A DNA stretch of 64,000 nucleotides. Source: DASUBN01 sp036000105. GTDB lineage: Bacteria > Pseudomonadota > Gammaproteobacteria > Natronospirales > REEB76. The first letter of the stretch is position 1, and each line of letters opens with the position of its first letter. The position numbers and the translations under genes are program-made. The notes beneath the pieces were generated by a model that did no database searches, was not told the DNA's origin, and was given only the letters and a program-made list of their open reading frames with translations. Below are positions 14,826 to 23,380 of this stretch, piece by piece. The stretch covers positions 372,001-436,000 of the forward strand of contig DASYGE010000002.1 of assembly GCA_036000105.1 (NCBI GenBank), read 5' to 3'.

Positions 14826-17800
14826 CTAGATTGGTTTATACCGTTCCTGAAGATCAACGTATGAAATTATCTTACTGGCCGCGAGAGGCAGCGAATCCAA
14901 ATACATAATAGGAACCTGAACGCTAGTTATCAGACGATCATCGATGTCTCCGATGGATGGAACAAATTTCGCAATTCCGGCCAGCGACACGGGATTAGCT
15001 CTAATCCATTTAGTCCGTTGAATATGCCTGTCAAGTTCATCCTTTGCTTCACCTCGAAATCTCCTGCAAATGTCAGCAATCTCCGCAACAGTCTTAGCGG
15101 CCATTATGTGTTTGCATTCGCCAATCAATACTTCACCATTTGCATTCCAGGCGAGTACATCTATATCTCCAAGTAGCTCCGGAGCACCAATCTCCGTCAT
15201 CCGAACTCTACGAGCGCTCCACCCATTCCCGCGTAACGCCTGAGCGACATTGTCCTCAAACTCCGTGCCCAATTTCTGTCTGATGGATCCCCAATAATGC
15301 AACATTTCCGCAGACTTAAAGAATCGATCTGGCAATTCTCCAAACTGAACTCTGCTAAATAACTGCAATGCGCTCGTTCTTAGCAACTCCGCACTGTATA
15401 AAGCCTTACTAGTTTTTTCCTTCCCATAAATTATTAAGGGGCGACTCGCGAGAGATAGTCTTCGGCGAAAGCGCCACGGAGAGATATCTCTCATGTCAAA
15501 ACCAACCGGTGGAACACTCCAGTCCGTCCGATGCTGTAGCGCGAACAAACTTAGGAATGCGTGGCATACATCCGCAGAGAAGCTTCGATTCCTGGACAGT
15601 CGTTCTAGAATCTCTCCAACGCTCGTCTCTACAGTGATGGCTGTTCCTTCCACCGCAATCAAAATTAGCTCTGCTATTCCATCTAGAGCCTGGTCTAACG
15701 AAAGACCAAATTCAGTTTCAAAAGCATGAACGTACTCGTGTTCGAATATTTCTTCTGCTGCGACGCGTCTATTGATCGTCCGCGTCTCATACAATTTTGA
15801 ATACCCTCTAGCCGCATCTTCAAATGACCGCCGAAAGACATTCGAGGTAAACGGTCGCAGCACCTTCTCGTGGAAAGTTTCATCGACAACATATGTACCA
15901 TTGATCTGTAATTGAATAGTTGCAGGGACCAGGTCATGAAATATAGCGTCTGAATTTCCTGCTGTCTCGAAGAGAAGCAAGGCCTTCGCTAGAAGCTCAT
16001 CGAACTCCCATTGGGACACTTGACGGCCGCCAGAGATGGGACACTCACACAATGCCATTTCGATTATTGTTCTAGCAGCCAAAGTCGTATTATTTCGATC
16101 CCGTTCCTTGCTTCTCGCAACAGCGACAACATCTTCTTTGGATCGATATAGCGATAGCAGGGCCAAGGCGGTTCTCTTCCATCTCATACGATCTCGACTA
16201 AGAGCATCATGAACATGGAGCGCATGACTAATGATTGATGTTCTGTCGATCTGCCTAAGCGTGTCTCGGATTGCGACCCAAAGTTTGTCGACGACTTTGT
16301 GCAAAAATTCAGTGCATTCTCGCTTGGTAGCAATAGTCGCTTTTGGTTGCAGAGCCGTGCATCCATCGGAGAGGCCGATTTGGCAAAAGGCATAATCCTC
16401 GTCTGCAAAATACTTGGGTTTTTGCACAGTGTGTTCCAGGAGACCATCAACTGGATCTTGCGTACGGAAGACATGTAGGATGCGCAGCCCGGGCGTTCCT
16501 GCCACTTCGTTCACAATTGCGGACACATTGTTCTCGTCAATGGACGCGTCATTTCCAAGATGAATACGTAGCAGGGCTCTTACTAATGCTTCGAGCGTAT
16601 ACCGTTCACCCGCATTATCGACTTGATGGAAGAGACTAATGTAGTTCGCCGGGAGCAGGACAGTGGCATGACGTCCAGAGTCGTCCACCTCGATCATAGC
16701 TGCGGAAATCCCGCCTTCGGTATTTGAATCAAAATTGGCGGGGTCGAAACTCAGGAGCTTCAAATCCAAAGTTATTTCCAATGGCCCTTGAATAAGCGAT
16801 TGGGTTCTAGACTCGACAATTGATGCGACCTTCTCAAGCAATTCGATGAAGCCAGCCCAAAGTTCGTATGCAATTAGACCCTCGTGACTACTGTCCTTTT
16901 GATTGATAACCGAGAACCATGTTGGGCCTCTTGCCGTCTCTGCTACCCCTGCCAGAATCCCGGACTGGAGATGAGTGATACTCGCGTAAACAGGGCGGTG
17001 TCGAATCGCTTCAAAGTAGGCCTCCGTTCCTAGTCGTACAGCATTGGCCCATCCATCAGTCATTGTTTGAACTAGATGAATGTCGGTAAGTCTTCTTGCA
17101 TGCTTGCGAACTGGGAAAATGAAGTCTGACATTAGTGTGAGCAGCGAGTTCGGTGATGCTTTCATATCCGCAGGTAGAATCTGATACTTCGACTCGCGCC
17201 AATAACAGTAGATGTTGAAGTCCCCACTTAGATTGAAAAACTCAACACCTTTATTTTCTGCCCAATCCCTCTGTTTGCAGCACTTGAGGAACTTCATGAG
17301 CGGCTCTTCAGCGCCCCAAGCCAGGGTCATAAGGTCCGGAATGGTCAAATGTGCCAAATGCCATCGTTCCGGTATTTCGCGAAAACCTATGAATATTCCG
17401 CGACCAAGCCCCCCATGAAGAAGGAGGGTGAAGCCCTCGGTTGCTCCTAAATCTTGCAAGCACTGGGTAGCGACTTTCGATATATAAGATTCGAGTCCAG
17501 CTCTGAGGTGTTCCTCCATCTCGCCGAATCCGGAAAATCCATGTTCAATTACGGACGTCAGCGTGTCATGCAGTAAGATGACGTGAATATATTTGGCCTG
17601 ATCGTATCGAAGTAACCAAGACGTCAGCGTAGGGCATGGTACGTCATTGGTAGGAGGTGGGAGTGATTGAACTTTATCCCGTAATTCTAGCAACCCGGTT
17701 TTTTCCACTTGCGCTGCTTGGTATTTCTGCAAGGCGACTTCGAAGGCATCAAAGTAGTCGGATGACGAAAGTTCTTCAAGAAGATAACGCCTTATAGCAA

Positions 17801-18536
17801 CGCTTACGGCGTGTGGCAGAGCGACTATCAGTGCGTCTCCGAAATCAACTAATGGCCGTCTGTCCAGCGAAGTGTTACCGGTTGTCTCCTCCAATAAATG
17901 CTGTTTATCCTCATCATTGAAGATGAACGGTTTAAGATCATCTCGACTTATTCCTAAGCGGTTAAGACTTTCGTTCGTAAAAGTGATTGCTCTCGAACGA
18001 TCTTCTATATGAAGTGCTGGGGATACAATGAGTGGCTTTTGGGGAGTAGACGGTTCGTGGTGCCAACGTGGCAAATTCAGCCGCTCTGCCACTGCGTCAC
18101 TTAAGTCCAATAGAGACAATATGTGTGATAGCCATTTAACGCATATATCTGGAGCGTTAGGGGCACTAAGAACGTCAATGATCGTTTGAACGTAGTATTC
18201 CCCTGAGTCCCAGAGGCTTGGAAATAACCTTCGATTTCCCCGTGGAGTTCCGACAGTTGTGATAAAGACGTCTTCGACAGGATCTTCAATCGAACTGATG
18301 CTCGGGTTTCCAAGGTGAGTGTTTAACCATCGACCTAACTGCTCCAACGTCGGGCGCTCGGCGCCAGCGCAATGAGCTAGAGCAAGATGGACAAGTAATT
18401 CAATACGTATATTGTTTGCTTGAAAGGACGGGATCGTCAGTAGAGCGGCAGCTCGGCTGATGGTTACTCTTAGTGTGAAACGCGAGAGAACTCTCGCTAA
18501 CACCCTAGTAGCTTCGGAAGTGACTGGAATGCTCAA
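14826..18536 (-). CDS. Large protein with C-terminal PD-(D/E)XK nuclease-like domain
   Basis: The 1236-residue protein starts at a TTG (GGGAAAG lies upstream); no ATG is near the N-terminus. Residues about 1090-1165 show a restriction-endonuclease-like core: FEDNVAQALRGNGWSARRV, then GDIDVLAW (Asp1126), GEVLIGECKH (Glu1140, Lys1142). This matches the E...D...ExK arrangement used for metal-dependent DNA cleavage. The first 1080 residues match no family I know and are predicted mostly helical. Base composition is clearly lower in GC than the flanks and rare codons are common, suggesting acquisition. There is no methyltransferase or helicase neighbour. A stand-alone defence nuclease is a plausible inference, not a demonstrated role. 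Confidence 0.75.
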   Translation of the reverse strand: MSIPVTSEATRVLARVLSRFTLRVTISRAAALLTIPSFQANNIRIELLVHLALAHCAGAERPTLEQLGRWLNTHLGNPSISSIEDPVEDVFITTVGTPRGNRRLFPSLWDSGEYYVQTIIDVLSAPNAPDICVKWLSHILSLLDLSDAVAERLNLPRWHHEPSTPQKPLIVSPALHIEDRSRAITFTNESLNRLGISRDDLKPFIFNDEDKQHLLEETTGNTSLDRRPLVDFGDALIVALPHAVSVAIRRYLLEELSSSDYFDAFEVALQKYQAAQVEKTGLLELRDKVQSLPPPTNDVPCPTLTSWLLRYDQAKYIHVILLHDTLTSVIEHGFSGFGEMEEHLRAGLESYISKVATQCLQDLGATEGFTLLLHGGLGRGIFIGFREIPERWHLAHLTIPDLMTLAWGAEEPLMKFLKCCKQRDWAENKGVEFFNLSGDFNIYCYWRESKYQILPADMKASPNSLLTLMSDFIFPVRKHARRLTDIHLVQTMTDGWANAVRLGTEAYFEAIRHRPVYASITHLQSGILAGVAETARGPTWFSVINQKDSSHEGLIAYELWAGFIELLEKVASIVESRTQSLIQGPLEITLDLKLLSFDPANFDSNTEGGISAAMIEVDDSGRHATVLLPANYISLFHQVDNAGERYTLEALVRALLRIHLGNDASIDENNVSAIVNEVAGTPGLRILHVFRTQDPVDGLLEHTVQKPKYFADEDYAFCQIGLSDGCTALQPKATIATKRECTEFLHKVVDKLWVAIRDTLRQIDRTSIISHALHVHDALSRDRMRWKRTALALLSLYRSKEDVVAVARSKERDRNNTTLAARTIIEMALCECPISGGRQVSQWEFDELLAKALLLFETAGNSDAIFHDLVPATIQLQINGTYVVDETFHEKVLRPFTSNVFRRSFEDAARGYSKLYETRTINRRVAAEEIFEHEYVHAFETEFGLSLDQALDGIAELILIAVEGTAITVETSVGEILERLSRNRSFSADVCHAFLSLFALQHRTDWSVPPVGFDMRDISPWRFRRRLSLASRPLIIYGKEKTSKALYSAELLRTSALQLFSRVQFGELPDRFFKSAEMLHYWGSIRQKLGTEFEDNVAQALRGNGWSARRVRMTEIGAPELLGDIDVLAWNANGEVLIGECKHIMAAKTVAEIADICRRFRGEAKDELDRHIQRTKWIRANPVSLAGIAKFVPSIGDIDDRLITSVQVPIMYLDSLPLAASKIISYVDLQERYKPI

Positions 18537-18690
18537 GCTAATTACTTTCCCGTTGTTGTAGCCGTTCCTTGTAGTATTACGTCACAGGACTATTGGTGAA
18601 AGATAAGTTCTTGTTTTTGCTACGACCTTTGAGACTTGCTCGTACCCAATCCCTCTAAGAAGAGGATGATTTGATATTGTGAGTAATCGG

Positions 18691-18727
18691 GGACTGACCA
18701 CATTTCTATTGTTCAGCACAACCCCCT
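18691..18727. repeat. Dispersed repeat, copy 1 of 3
   Basis: The core GACCACATTT...TTCAGCACAACCCCCT recurs at 22081-22128 and 25510-25563, where it continues as CCCTCCCAT-GCTGT. It resembles the tail of REP-type elements with 'cagaccac' ends. Here it ends next to the ribosome-binding site of the GFA gene. Confidence 0.75.
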
Positions 18728-18739
18728 AGGAGATCCTAA

Positions 18740-19138
18740 GTGTCCGCTCGTTTTTTTGCTTCATGCAGTTGCGGTCAGCTCACGGCGGAAGTCTCAGGCG
18801 AACCTGTGCGTATCTCCATTTGCCATTGCTTGGCTTGCCAACGCCGGACGGGCAGCGTCTTCGGGGAGCAAGCCCGCTTTCCTCGCGGGAATGTGTCCAT
18901 CTCTGGCACTTCGACGGTGTTCGAGCGCGTCGGCGATGAAGGTTCCAGAGCCAAGTTCCATTTCTGCCCTACCTGCGGTTCGACGGTCTACTATGAGCTT
19001 GAGGGTTTCGACGAGTTCGTAGCGATCCCCGTCGGGGCCTTCGCAGACCCCAGCTTCCCGTCCCCGACAGTCTCCATCTACGAGAATCGGATGCATAAGT
19101 GGGTCGTCCCGCCAGCAGAGGCGGAGCACATTCCATAA
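18740..19138 (+). CDS. GFA (glutathione-dependent formaldehyde-activating-like) zinc protein
   Basis: The 132-residue protein has the GFA/CENP-V zinc pattern: CSCGQL (residues 9-14), CHCLACQRRTG (29-39) and CPTCGST (79-85). The start is GTG at 18740 with AGGAGA six bases upstream. GFA-fold proteins bind two zinc ions and some act on glutathione adducts, but most are uncharacterised. A second GFA gene lies at 39954. No operon partner is evident. Confidence 0.85.
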   Translation: MSARFFASCSCGQLTAEVSGEPVRISICHCLACQRRTGSVFGEQARFPRGNVSISGTSTVFERVGDEGSRAKFHFCPTCGSTVYYELEGFDEFVAIPVGAFADPSFPSPTVSIYENRMHKWVVPPAEAEHIP

Positions 19139-19404
19139 GGCAGCGAAAAGGGGACACTGCCCTTATTAGGATGCGAATGAGGGATTAGGGTTCGCTATTC
19201 GCAGGGGGAGGGTTCACAGCACGACGTGAGTGTGATTCTCTTGTCGAGTTATTGCCCGCGTGTTTTTGAACGTCTCTCTGTCATAAAAAATTCATATTTC
19301 TTTTTTGCCGATTCTCTGGGTTGAGGAGGAAGGCTAGTTAAGCGGGCAGTTAAGAGGTCTAAATTTATTTGGCCGATAGTCACACTGTCGCTCTAGGGCG
19401 TCCT

Positions 19405-19498
19405 CGGCAACTCGGCAATTGCTCCTGCATTGCTCTACCTCCTGGGTCCCTCCAGTCGTACTCCTGCGTTGCTCTACCGTCTACGTCCCTGTAGGCGT
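19405..19498 (-). repeat. 94-bp structured element inserted in repeat copy 1
   Basis: Read on the minus strand it starts ACGCCTACAGGGACGTAGAC and ends GAGCAATTGCCGAGTTGCCG, the same termini as the element at 26456-26620. The corresponding position in repeat copy 2 (22258/22259) is uninterrupted, so this is an occupied/empty site pair. Confidence 0.85.
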
Positions 19499-19637
19499 GC
19501 CCTCCGCGACATTAGGACGTCCTGTCCGTCAAAAATTCATATTTCTTTCGTCTCTGCGTTCCCCCAAAACCTATGGTTTTGGGGGGAGGGGCTAGTTAAT
19601 TCGTTTTCATCGGGTCAGCATCTAATCCCTTTTACGG

Positions 19638-19686
19638 ATGGAGCGGGCCGCGATGGATTCACAGGTGATGATCAGCAATCAGTTGG
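19638..19686 (+). pseudogene. Truncated 5' end of the HEPN-like gene
   Basis: ATGGAGCGGGCCGCGATGGA opens the same frame as the gene at 22414 for about 16 codons. It then diverges into unrelated GC-rich sequence and stops near 19775. Confidence 0.75.
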
Positions 19687-20086
19687 GTCCGCGGCATGCC
19701 GTGGGCGACCGTGCAGGGAAAGTACGGGCCGGCCGGCCGGCGCAGCACGATGCGAAGCCGGGTAGGTGGCGTTAGCCACCCCGTTTCTTTAGGAACGGGA
19801 GTCGGATTTCTCGGAGAGCCGTAACGAAGCCGCTCGTTGCTTCACGAGCCAATTGCATTTCGATCAAAATCGCTGTAGGTTTGATAACACTTGGAAATTA
19901 TATTATGCGCATGGAGCCTAAGGGCAGGGAGCGCGTGAATTCAACGATACTCGCCTTCAGTCATTATCCCGCAGATAGCAAGTCATCTTCATTGGGCGAA
20001 CAAGCTTCGCTCCGGAACATTCTGCTGTCCGTCACGTGGGGCCGTAGGCTTTGACGAATAACAGCACACGACACTGTGGAGTCGGT

Positions 20087-20587
20087 ATGAGAATCATAAG
20101 CGTTTGTATGTCGGCCTCATTGGCCTTCTGCCTTAATACCGCACTTGCTGCGCCAACTTCCGCACCGGCGCCTAGCACGTTCACACCACCAACATCTCGC
20201 TATGAGGTTCTTAGCGCTCACTCGGATAAAGCTGGTAACTATAATGTGTATCACCACCTCGTCACCGGTGCGGAGGAGGTTGGCAAGAATCCTGTCTATT
20301 GGGTGAAGGTAACGCGCCTGGCAAAGGCCGATGACCCCAAGAGCGAATATCCTGTCGAATACCTGCTGTTCGAGATCAATTGCACGAGTCAGACCTACGT
20401 AGTCAAGGCTCGGTACGAGTTGGGTCCGAATGGCGTGGATCTCGGGCCGACCCCACACGTTTCGAGAAACCCAGTGCGTAAGAAACTACCGAGCTCGAGG
20501 AACGGAGTGTACGTCGGGGGTGCTTCGGCGCCAGCTGAACTATGGGCCGCTGCGCAGCTTCAGCCAGCATGCTTTCCGGGAGATTGA
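20087..20587 (+). CDS. Exported protein of unknown function
   Basis: The 166-residue protein has a signal peptide (MRIISVCMSASLAFCLNTALAAPT, cleavage after ALA). GGAG lies five bases before the ATG. The upstream TTG at 20051 is rejected. The mature part is a small soluble domain with VEYLLFEINCTSQTYVVKAR, which resembles surface-adhesin-like E domains of unknown role. It is the first of three small exported proteins between the two copies of the long direct repeat. Confidence 0.65.
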   Translation: MRIISVCMSASLAFCLNTALAAPTSAPAPSTFTPPTSRYEVLSAHSDKAGNYNVYHHLVTGAEEVGKNPVYWVKVTRLAKADDPKSEYPVEYLLFEINCTSQTYVVKARYELGPNGVDLGPTPHVSRNPVRKKLPSSRNGVYVGGASAPAELWAAAQLQPACFPGD

Positions 20588-20626
20588 TTGATTTTGGGAC
20601 CAAATTAAAGCGAGCAAGGAGCAAAA

Positions 20627-20863
20627 ATGCGTATTCCATCCATCGCGGCATTGACGATGCTGCTTCTCGGTGTAAGCGATTTTGCTGCGGCGCAGCCTTT
20701 CGGTTATATCCAATACGGGCCAGGTGGCAGGTACCGTGCATCGAACGATGAAACCCATAGGAAGGAGACGGCCAGTTTCTCTGTGTACTGCTACGAGATT
20801 GGTACTGGCATCTTGATTAACTGCAATGTGGACTTCAAGGAGGGAAGGGGTCAAGTCTTGTAA
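20627..20863 (+). CDS. Small exported protein
   Basis: The 78-residue protein has a signal peptide (MRIPSIAALTMLLLGVSDFAAAQ) and a short mature chain with two Cys (SVYCYEIGTGILINCNVDFK) that could form a disulfide. AAGGAG precedes the ATG. No family was recognised. It lies 40 bp after the previous exported protein and 34 bp before the next, probably in one operon. Confidence 0.6.
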   Translation: MRIPSIAALTMLLLGVSDFAAAQPFGYIQYGPGGRYRASNDETHRKETASFSVYCYEIGTGILINCNVDFKEGRGQVL

Positions 20864-20896
20864 TATCTAGTATTCCCTATCAAAGGGAGAGAGATC

Positions 20897-22063
20897 ATGA
20901 GTCCCACGGATCAAAGTATCCGGAGCATCTTCCTCGGCTTTGTGCTTGCATTCCTGATCACTCAGGCGCTCGCTGCCGCGCCGGAGCCGAATCAGGCGAG
21001 AGACGCGGCCGTCCTGAATTTCATAAATACGGCCCAGCAGATCTATGTGTTTGCTAACACCAATCCGCGGTATCCACATCGCGATGATAAGCACATGCGG
21101 CCCCTTGACGCCAAAGCACGGGACGCATTGGTCGCTGCGATCGGGTCTCAAGAGGATTGGTGGCAGGGGTTATACGATATGGGCGTAGAGGACGCGCCAG
21201 CCACGGACGTCGGATTCGTCTTTAAGACTGGAAAGGACGAGCTGGCACTGTTCTTTTTGGAGGATTCGTTAGCAAGTGGAGATTTGATCGGCGAATCATT
21301 TAAAGGTCTGCTGAATGAAGGTGCCTCCAAGAAATTGAAGGCGTGGAGCGCCAAGTACGCGCCGGCCGAGTTGGCGGTTCCCCGTGTCGTACCGCCGGCT
21401 TCGACTGATGTGACACATCCTAATTTCAAAATGGTAGGCGACATCATGGTGTCCGGAGATTTCAATCTGGTCACTGACACTGATGTGCGAGTCGCGCTCG
21501 CCGCCCTCAAGGATGCTGGCTTGGGGCGTGTTCCGGGTATATTGGTTATGGGAAAGGACGAGATTCGTGGCTATCTCCAATCTGACGAATGGATGACTGC
21601 AAGATCGCATGATTGCACTGCCGCCGATCCCAGTCAGGTCGCTTGTTGGAGTGTCCCCCGTCTTCAGCTCCCCGGATATTCCGAGGCCTTACACTGCATT
21701 CAGGAAGCGAAGTATGTACATATCTTCCCAGTCGCTTCACCTCTCAAGCACTACCGGGATTTTGATCATTCTATGATGCTGGACGACACGGCGCGCCAGG
21801 ACCTGGTCGTATTGCTGGGCGCAAGGCAGAGTTGGTTGGTGTCTGATGATTCGATGCCGTTGCCGGGCAGGCTGCCAGCGGACTTCGGTTTCGACATCAT
21901 AGATGGGAAAGACGACGTCCACTTGTTTTTCTCATCCAATGGCAAAGTCCAGGGCGACTTCAACGGCGAATATCTTAGCGGAGCCTTGACCGAATCAACG
22001 GCTCAAGCACTGCAAACCTGGAAGGTAAAGTATGATCGACCCGGACATGAAACTGAAAATTGA
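20897..22063 (+). CDS. Exported protein with a duplicated domain
   Basis: The 388-residue protein has an N-terminal hydrophobic signal (residues about 11-27). Two homologous segments, about 45-155 and 275-380, share IYVFANTNPRYPHRDDKHM / VHIFPVASPLKHYRDFDHSM, then LDAKARDALVAAIGSQEDW / LDDTARQDLVVLLGARQSW, DVGFVF / DFGFDI and KDELALFF / KDDVHLFF. This internal duplication suggests two copies of a small binding domain. The function is unknown. AAGGGAGAG precedes the ATG. It ends 66 bp before repeat copy 2. Confidence 0.7.
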   Translation: MSPTDQSIRSIFLGFVLAFLITQALAAAPEPNQARDAAVLNFINTAQQIYVFANTNPRYPHRDDKHMRPLDAKARDALVAAIGSQEDWWQGLYDMGVEDAPATDVGFVFKTGKDELALFFLEDSLASGDLIGESFKGLLNEGASKKLKAWSAKYAPAELAVPRVVPPASTDVTHPNFKMVGDIMVSGDFNLVTDTDVRVALAALKDAGLGRVPGILVMGKDEIRGYLQSDEWMTARSHDCTAADPSQVACWSVPRLQLPGYSEALHCIQEAKYVHIFPVASPLKHYRDFDHSMMLDDTARQDLVVLLGARQSWLVSDDSMPLPGRLPADFGFDIIDGKDDVHLFFSSNGKVQGDFNGEYLSGALTESTAQALQTWKVKYDRPGHETEN

Positions 22064-22080
22064 ATTAAGGGGCAATATAG

Positions 22081-22128
22081 CGCAGACCACATTTCCGTTA
22101 TTCAGCACAACCCCCTCCCTCCCATCGC
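22081..22128. repeat. Dispersed repeat, copy 2 of 3
   Basis: The sequence CAGACCACATTTCCG, TTCAGCACAACCCCCTCCCT and CCCATCGCTGT matches 18691 and 25510 and runs directly into the long direct repeat. Confidence 0.75.
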
Positions 22129-22447
22129 TGTCATAAAAAATACATATTCCAGCGCGCCTTTATCGTCAAACGAAATTAGAGGGAGGCTAGTTAAGCGTGC
22201 AGATTAAGAAATCTAAACTGATTTTGCGGATTGTCACACTGTCGCTCTAGGGCTTCCTGCCCTCCGCGACATTAGGACGTCCTGTCCGTCAAAAATACAT
22301 ATTTGCTTGCGTGCCCGCGTCCCCTCAAAACCCGTGGTTTTGGGGGGAGGGGCTAGTTAATTCGTTTGCGTCTGGTCAGCATCTAATCCCTTTTACGGAT
22401 GGAGCGGGCCGCGATGGATTCACTGGTGACGGTTAGTAAGCAGTTGG
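22129..22447 (+). repeat. Long direct repeat, copy 2 (empty site)
   Basis: This copy lacks the 94-bp structured element: GGGCTTCCT joins GCCCTCC directly at 22258/22259. It supplies the promoter region and the first codons of the intact HEPN-like gene. A hairpin CCCTCAAAACC...GGTTTTGGGGGG lies at about 22322-22346. Confidence 0.9.
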
Positions 22448-23238
22448 AGATCCTTTACGAGCGGGGCGCCGCCCTCAGTTTGGAGTTCGGCACCGAGCAG
22501 GCAGCTCTGCAGAAGCAGGAAGCGGAGCAGGAGCGGGAGAAGGAGGAGCAGGGTGAGTCGGATGGGAAGGAAGAAGCCCCAGAGGTGCAAGGAAGCAAGC
22601 CGGTAGAGTTCGAGCTCCGATATCAATTCTGGTACAGCATATCGCTGCCCTTGATGAAGCGGCTCGCGCCGGATCGCTATGCCGAGTTCCAGGCGCATTA
22701 CCTGCCTGATCCGAAGCGCGATGTGATCCATGGTTACAACTACGTCATCCAGGATTGGATCCGCCTCCAGCCTCCCGAGGAGGAGACCAGTGTCGCGCCG
22801 TGGGCGGCGACGCTGCGCTGCTTCATGAATCAGTTGTGCATCCTGAAGTCCGTCAAGGACCGCCTGGAGTGGCAGGCGCTGGTCACGGAGGACCAGTCGG
22901 AGCGGTGCCTGCAGTTGGAAGAGCTGGAGACCGCCCGCGAGCTCATCAATGTCAGCGAGCGCGCCGCCGGGGCGCTGACGGGCACGGTGCTGGAGGCGTA
23001 TCTCCGCAAGCTCGCGGCCAAGCACCAGCTCGGACTGCGTAAGCAAAGGCCTCCCCTCTGTGAACTCGCCGACGCGCTCAAGGAGGCGAAGGTCCTGGAT
23101 ATCCCGGCCTGGAGCCAGACCACCTGGCTCGCGGAGATCTACGCGCGCTGCCTGAAGGCAGAGGGCGAAGTCCCGACGAAGTTGCAGGTGCGGGATTTGA
23201 TAGATGGCACCCGCTGGCTCATCACCAATGTCTTCTGA
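22414..23238 (+). CDS. HEPN-like protein of unknown function
   Basis: The 274-residue protein starts at MDSLVTVSKQLEIL; an ATG five codons upstream (22399) is also possible, but GGAG lies nine bases before 22414. Residues 40-60 are a Glu/Lys-rich helix. The C-terminal 110 residues (SERAAGALTGTVLEAYLRKL, PPLCELADALKEAKVLDIPA, LAEIYARCLKAEGEVPTKLQ) follow the pattern of HEPN/AbiV-like domains found in defence and toxin-antitoxin proteins. The usual R-x4-6-H catalytic pair is not evident because no His follows YARC, so it may be an inactive relative. Its 5' end is duplicated at 19638. It lies 143 bp upstream of a GGDEF-EAL gene. Confidence 0.55.
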   Translation: MDSLVTVSKQLEILYERGAALSLEFGTEQAALQKQEAEQEREKEEQGESDGKEEAPEVQGSKPVEFELRYQFWYSISLPLMKRLAPDRYAEFQAHYLPDPKRDVIHGYNYVIQDWIRLQPPEEETSVAPWAATLRCFMNQLCILKSVKDRLEWQALVTEDQSERCLQLEELETARELINVSERAAGALTGTVLEAYLRKLAAKHQLGLRKQRPPLCELADALKEAKVLDIPAWSQTTWLAEIYARCLKAEGEVPTKLQVRDLIDGTRWLITNVF

Positions 23239-23380
23239 CCCCGCGACACGGACCGGCCCCGGACGTGCGGCTACCGCATGGCGGAAGGCGTGGGCGAACC
23301 CGGGGCGCCCGCGCCGTGGGCTCCACGGGCAGGGGTATACTCGGATCATGGCGAGGGGAGCCATACGGGGAATATTTGCG

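Larger units (their letters stand above)
19278..19686 (+). repeat. Long direct repeat, copy 1 (with inserted element)
   Basis: It matches 22129-22447 over about 315 bp, apart from a 94-bp insertion at 19405-19498. Each copy holds two AT-rich motifs (CATAAAAAATTCATATTTC type), GGCTAGTTAA boxes, and ends in the first codons of the HEPN-like gene. Here that gene is truncated after about 16 codons (19638-19686). Confidence 0.9.
19139..20086. other. Gene-poor region with a long direct repeat
   Basis: Apart from repeat copy 1 (19278-19686), this 950-bp stretch has no convincing gene. After the repeat, a GC-rich remnant continues to about 19775, where the truncated frame stops. A hairpin CCCGTTTC-TTTA-GGAACGGG lies near 19781-19801. 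AT-rich sequence around 19880-19905 could hold the promoter of the exported proteins that follow. Confidence 0.7.
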
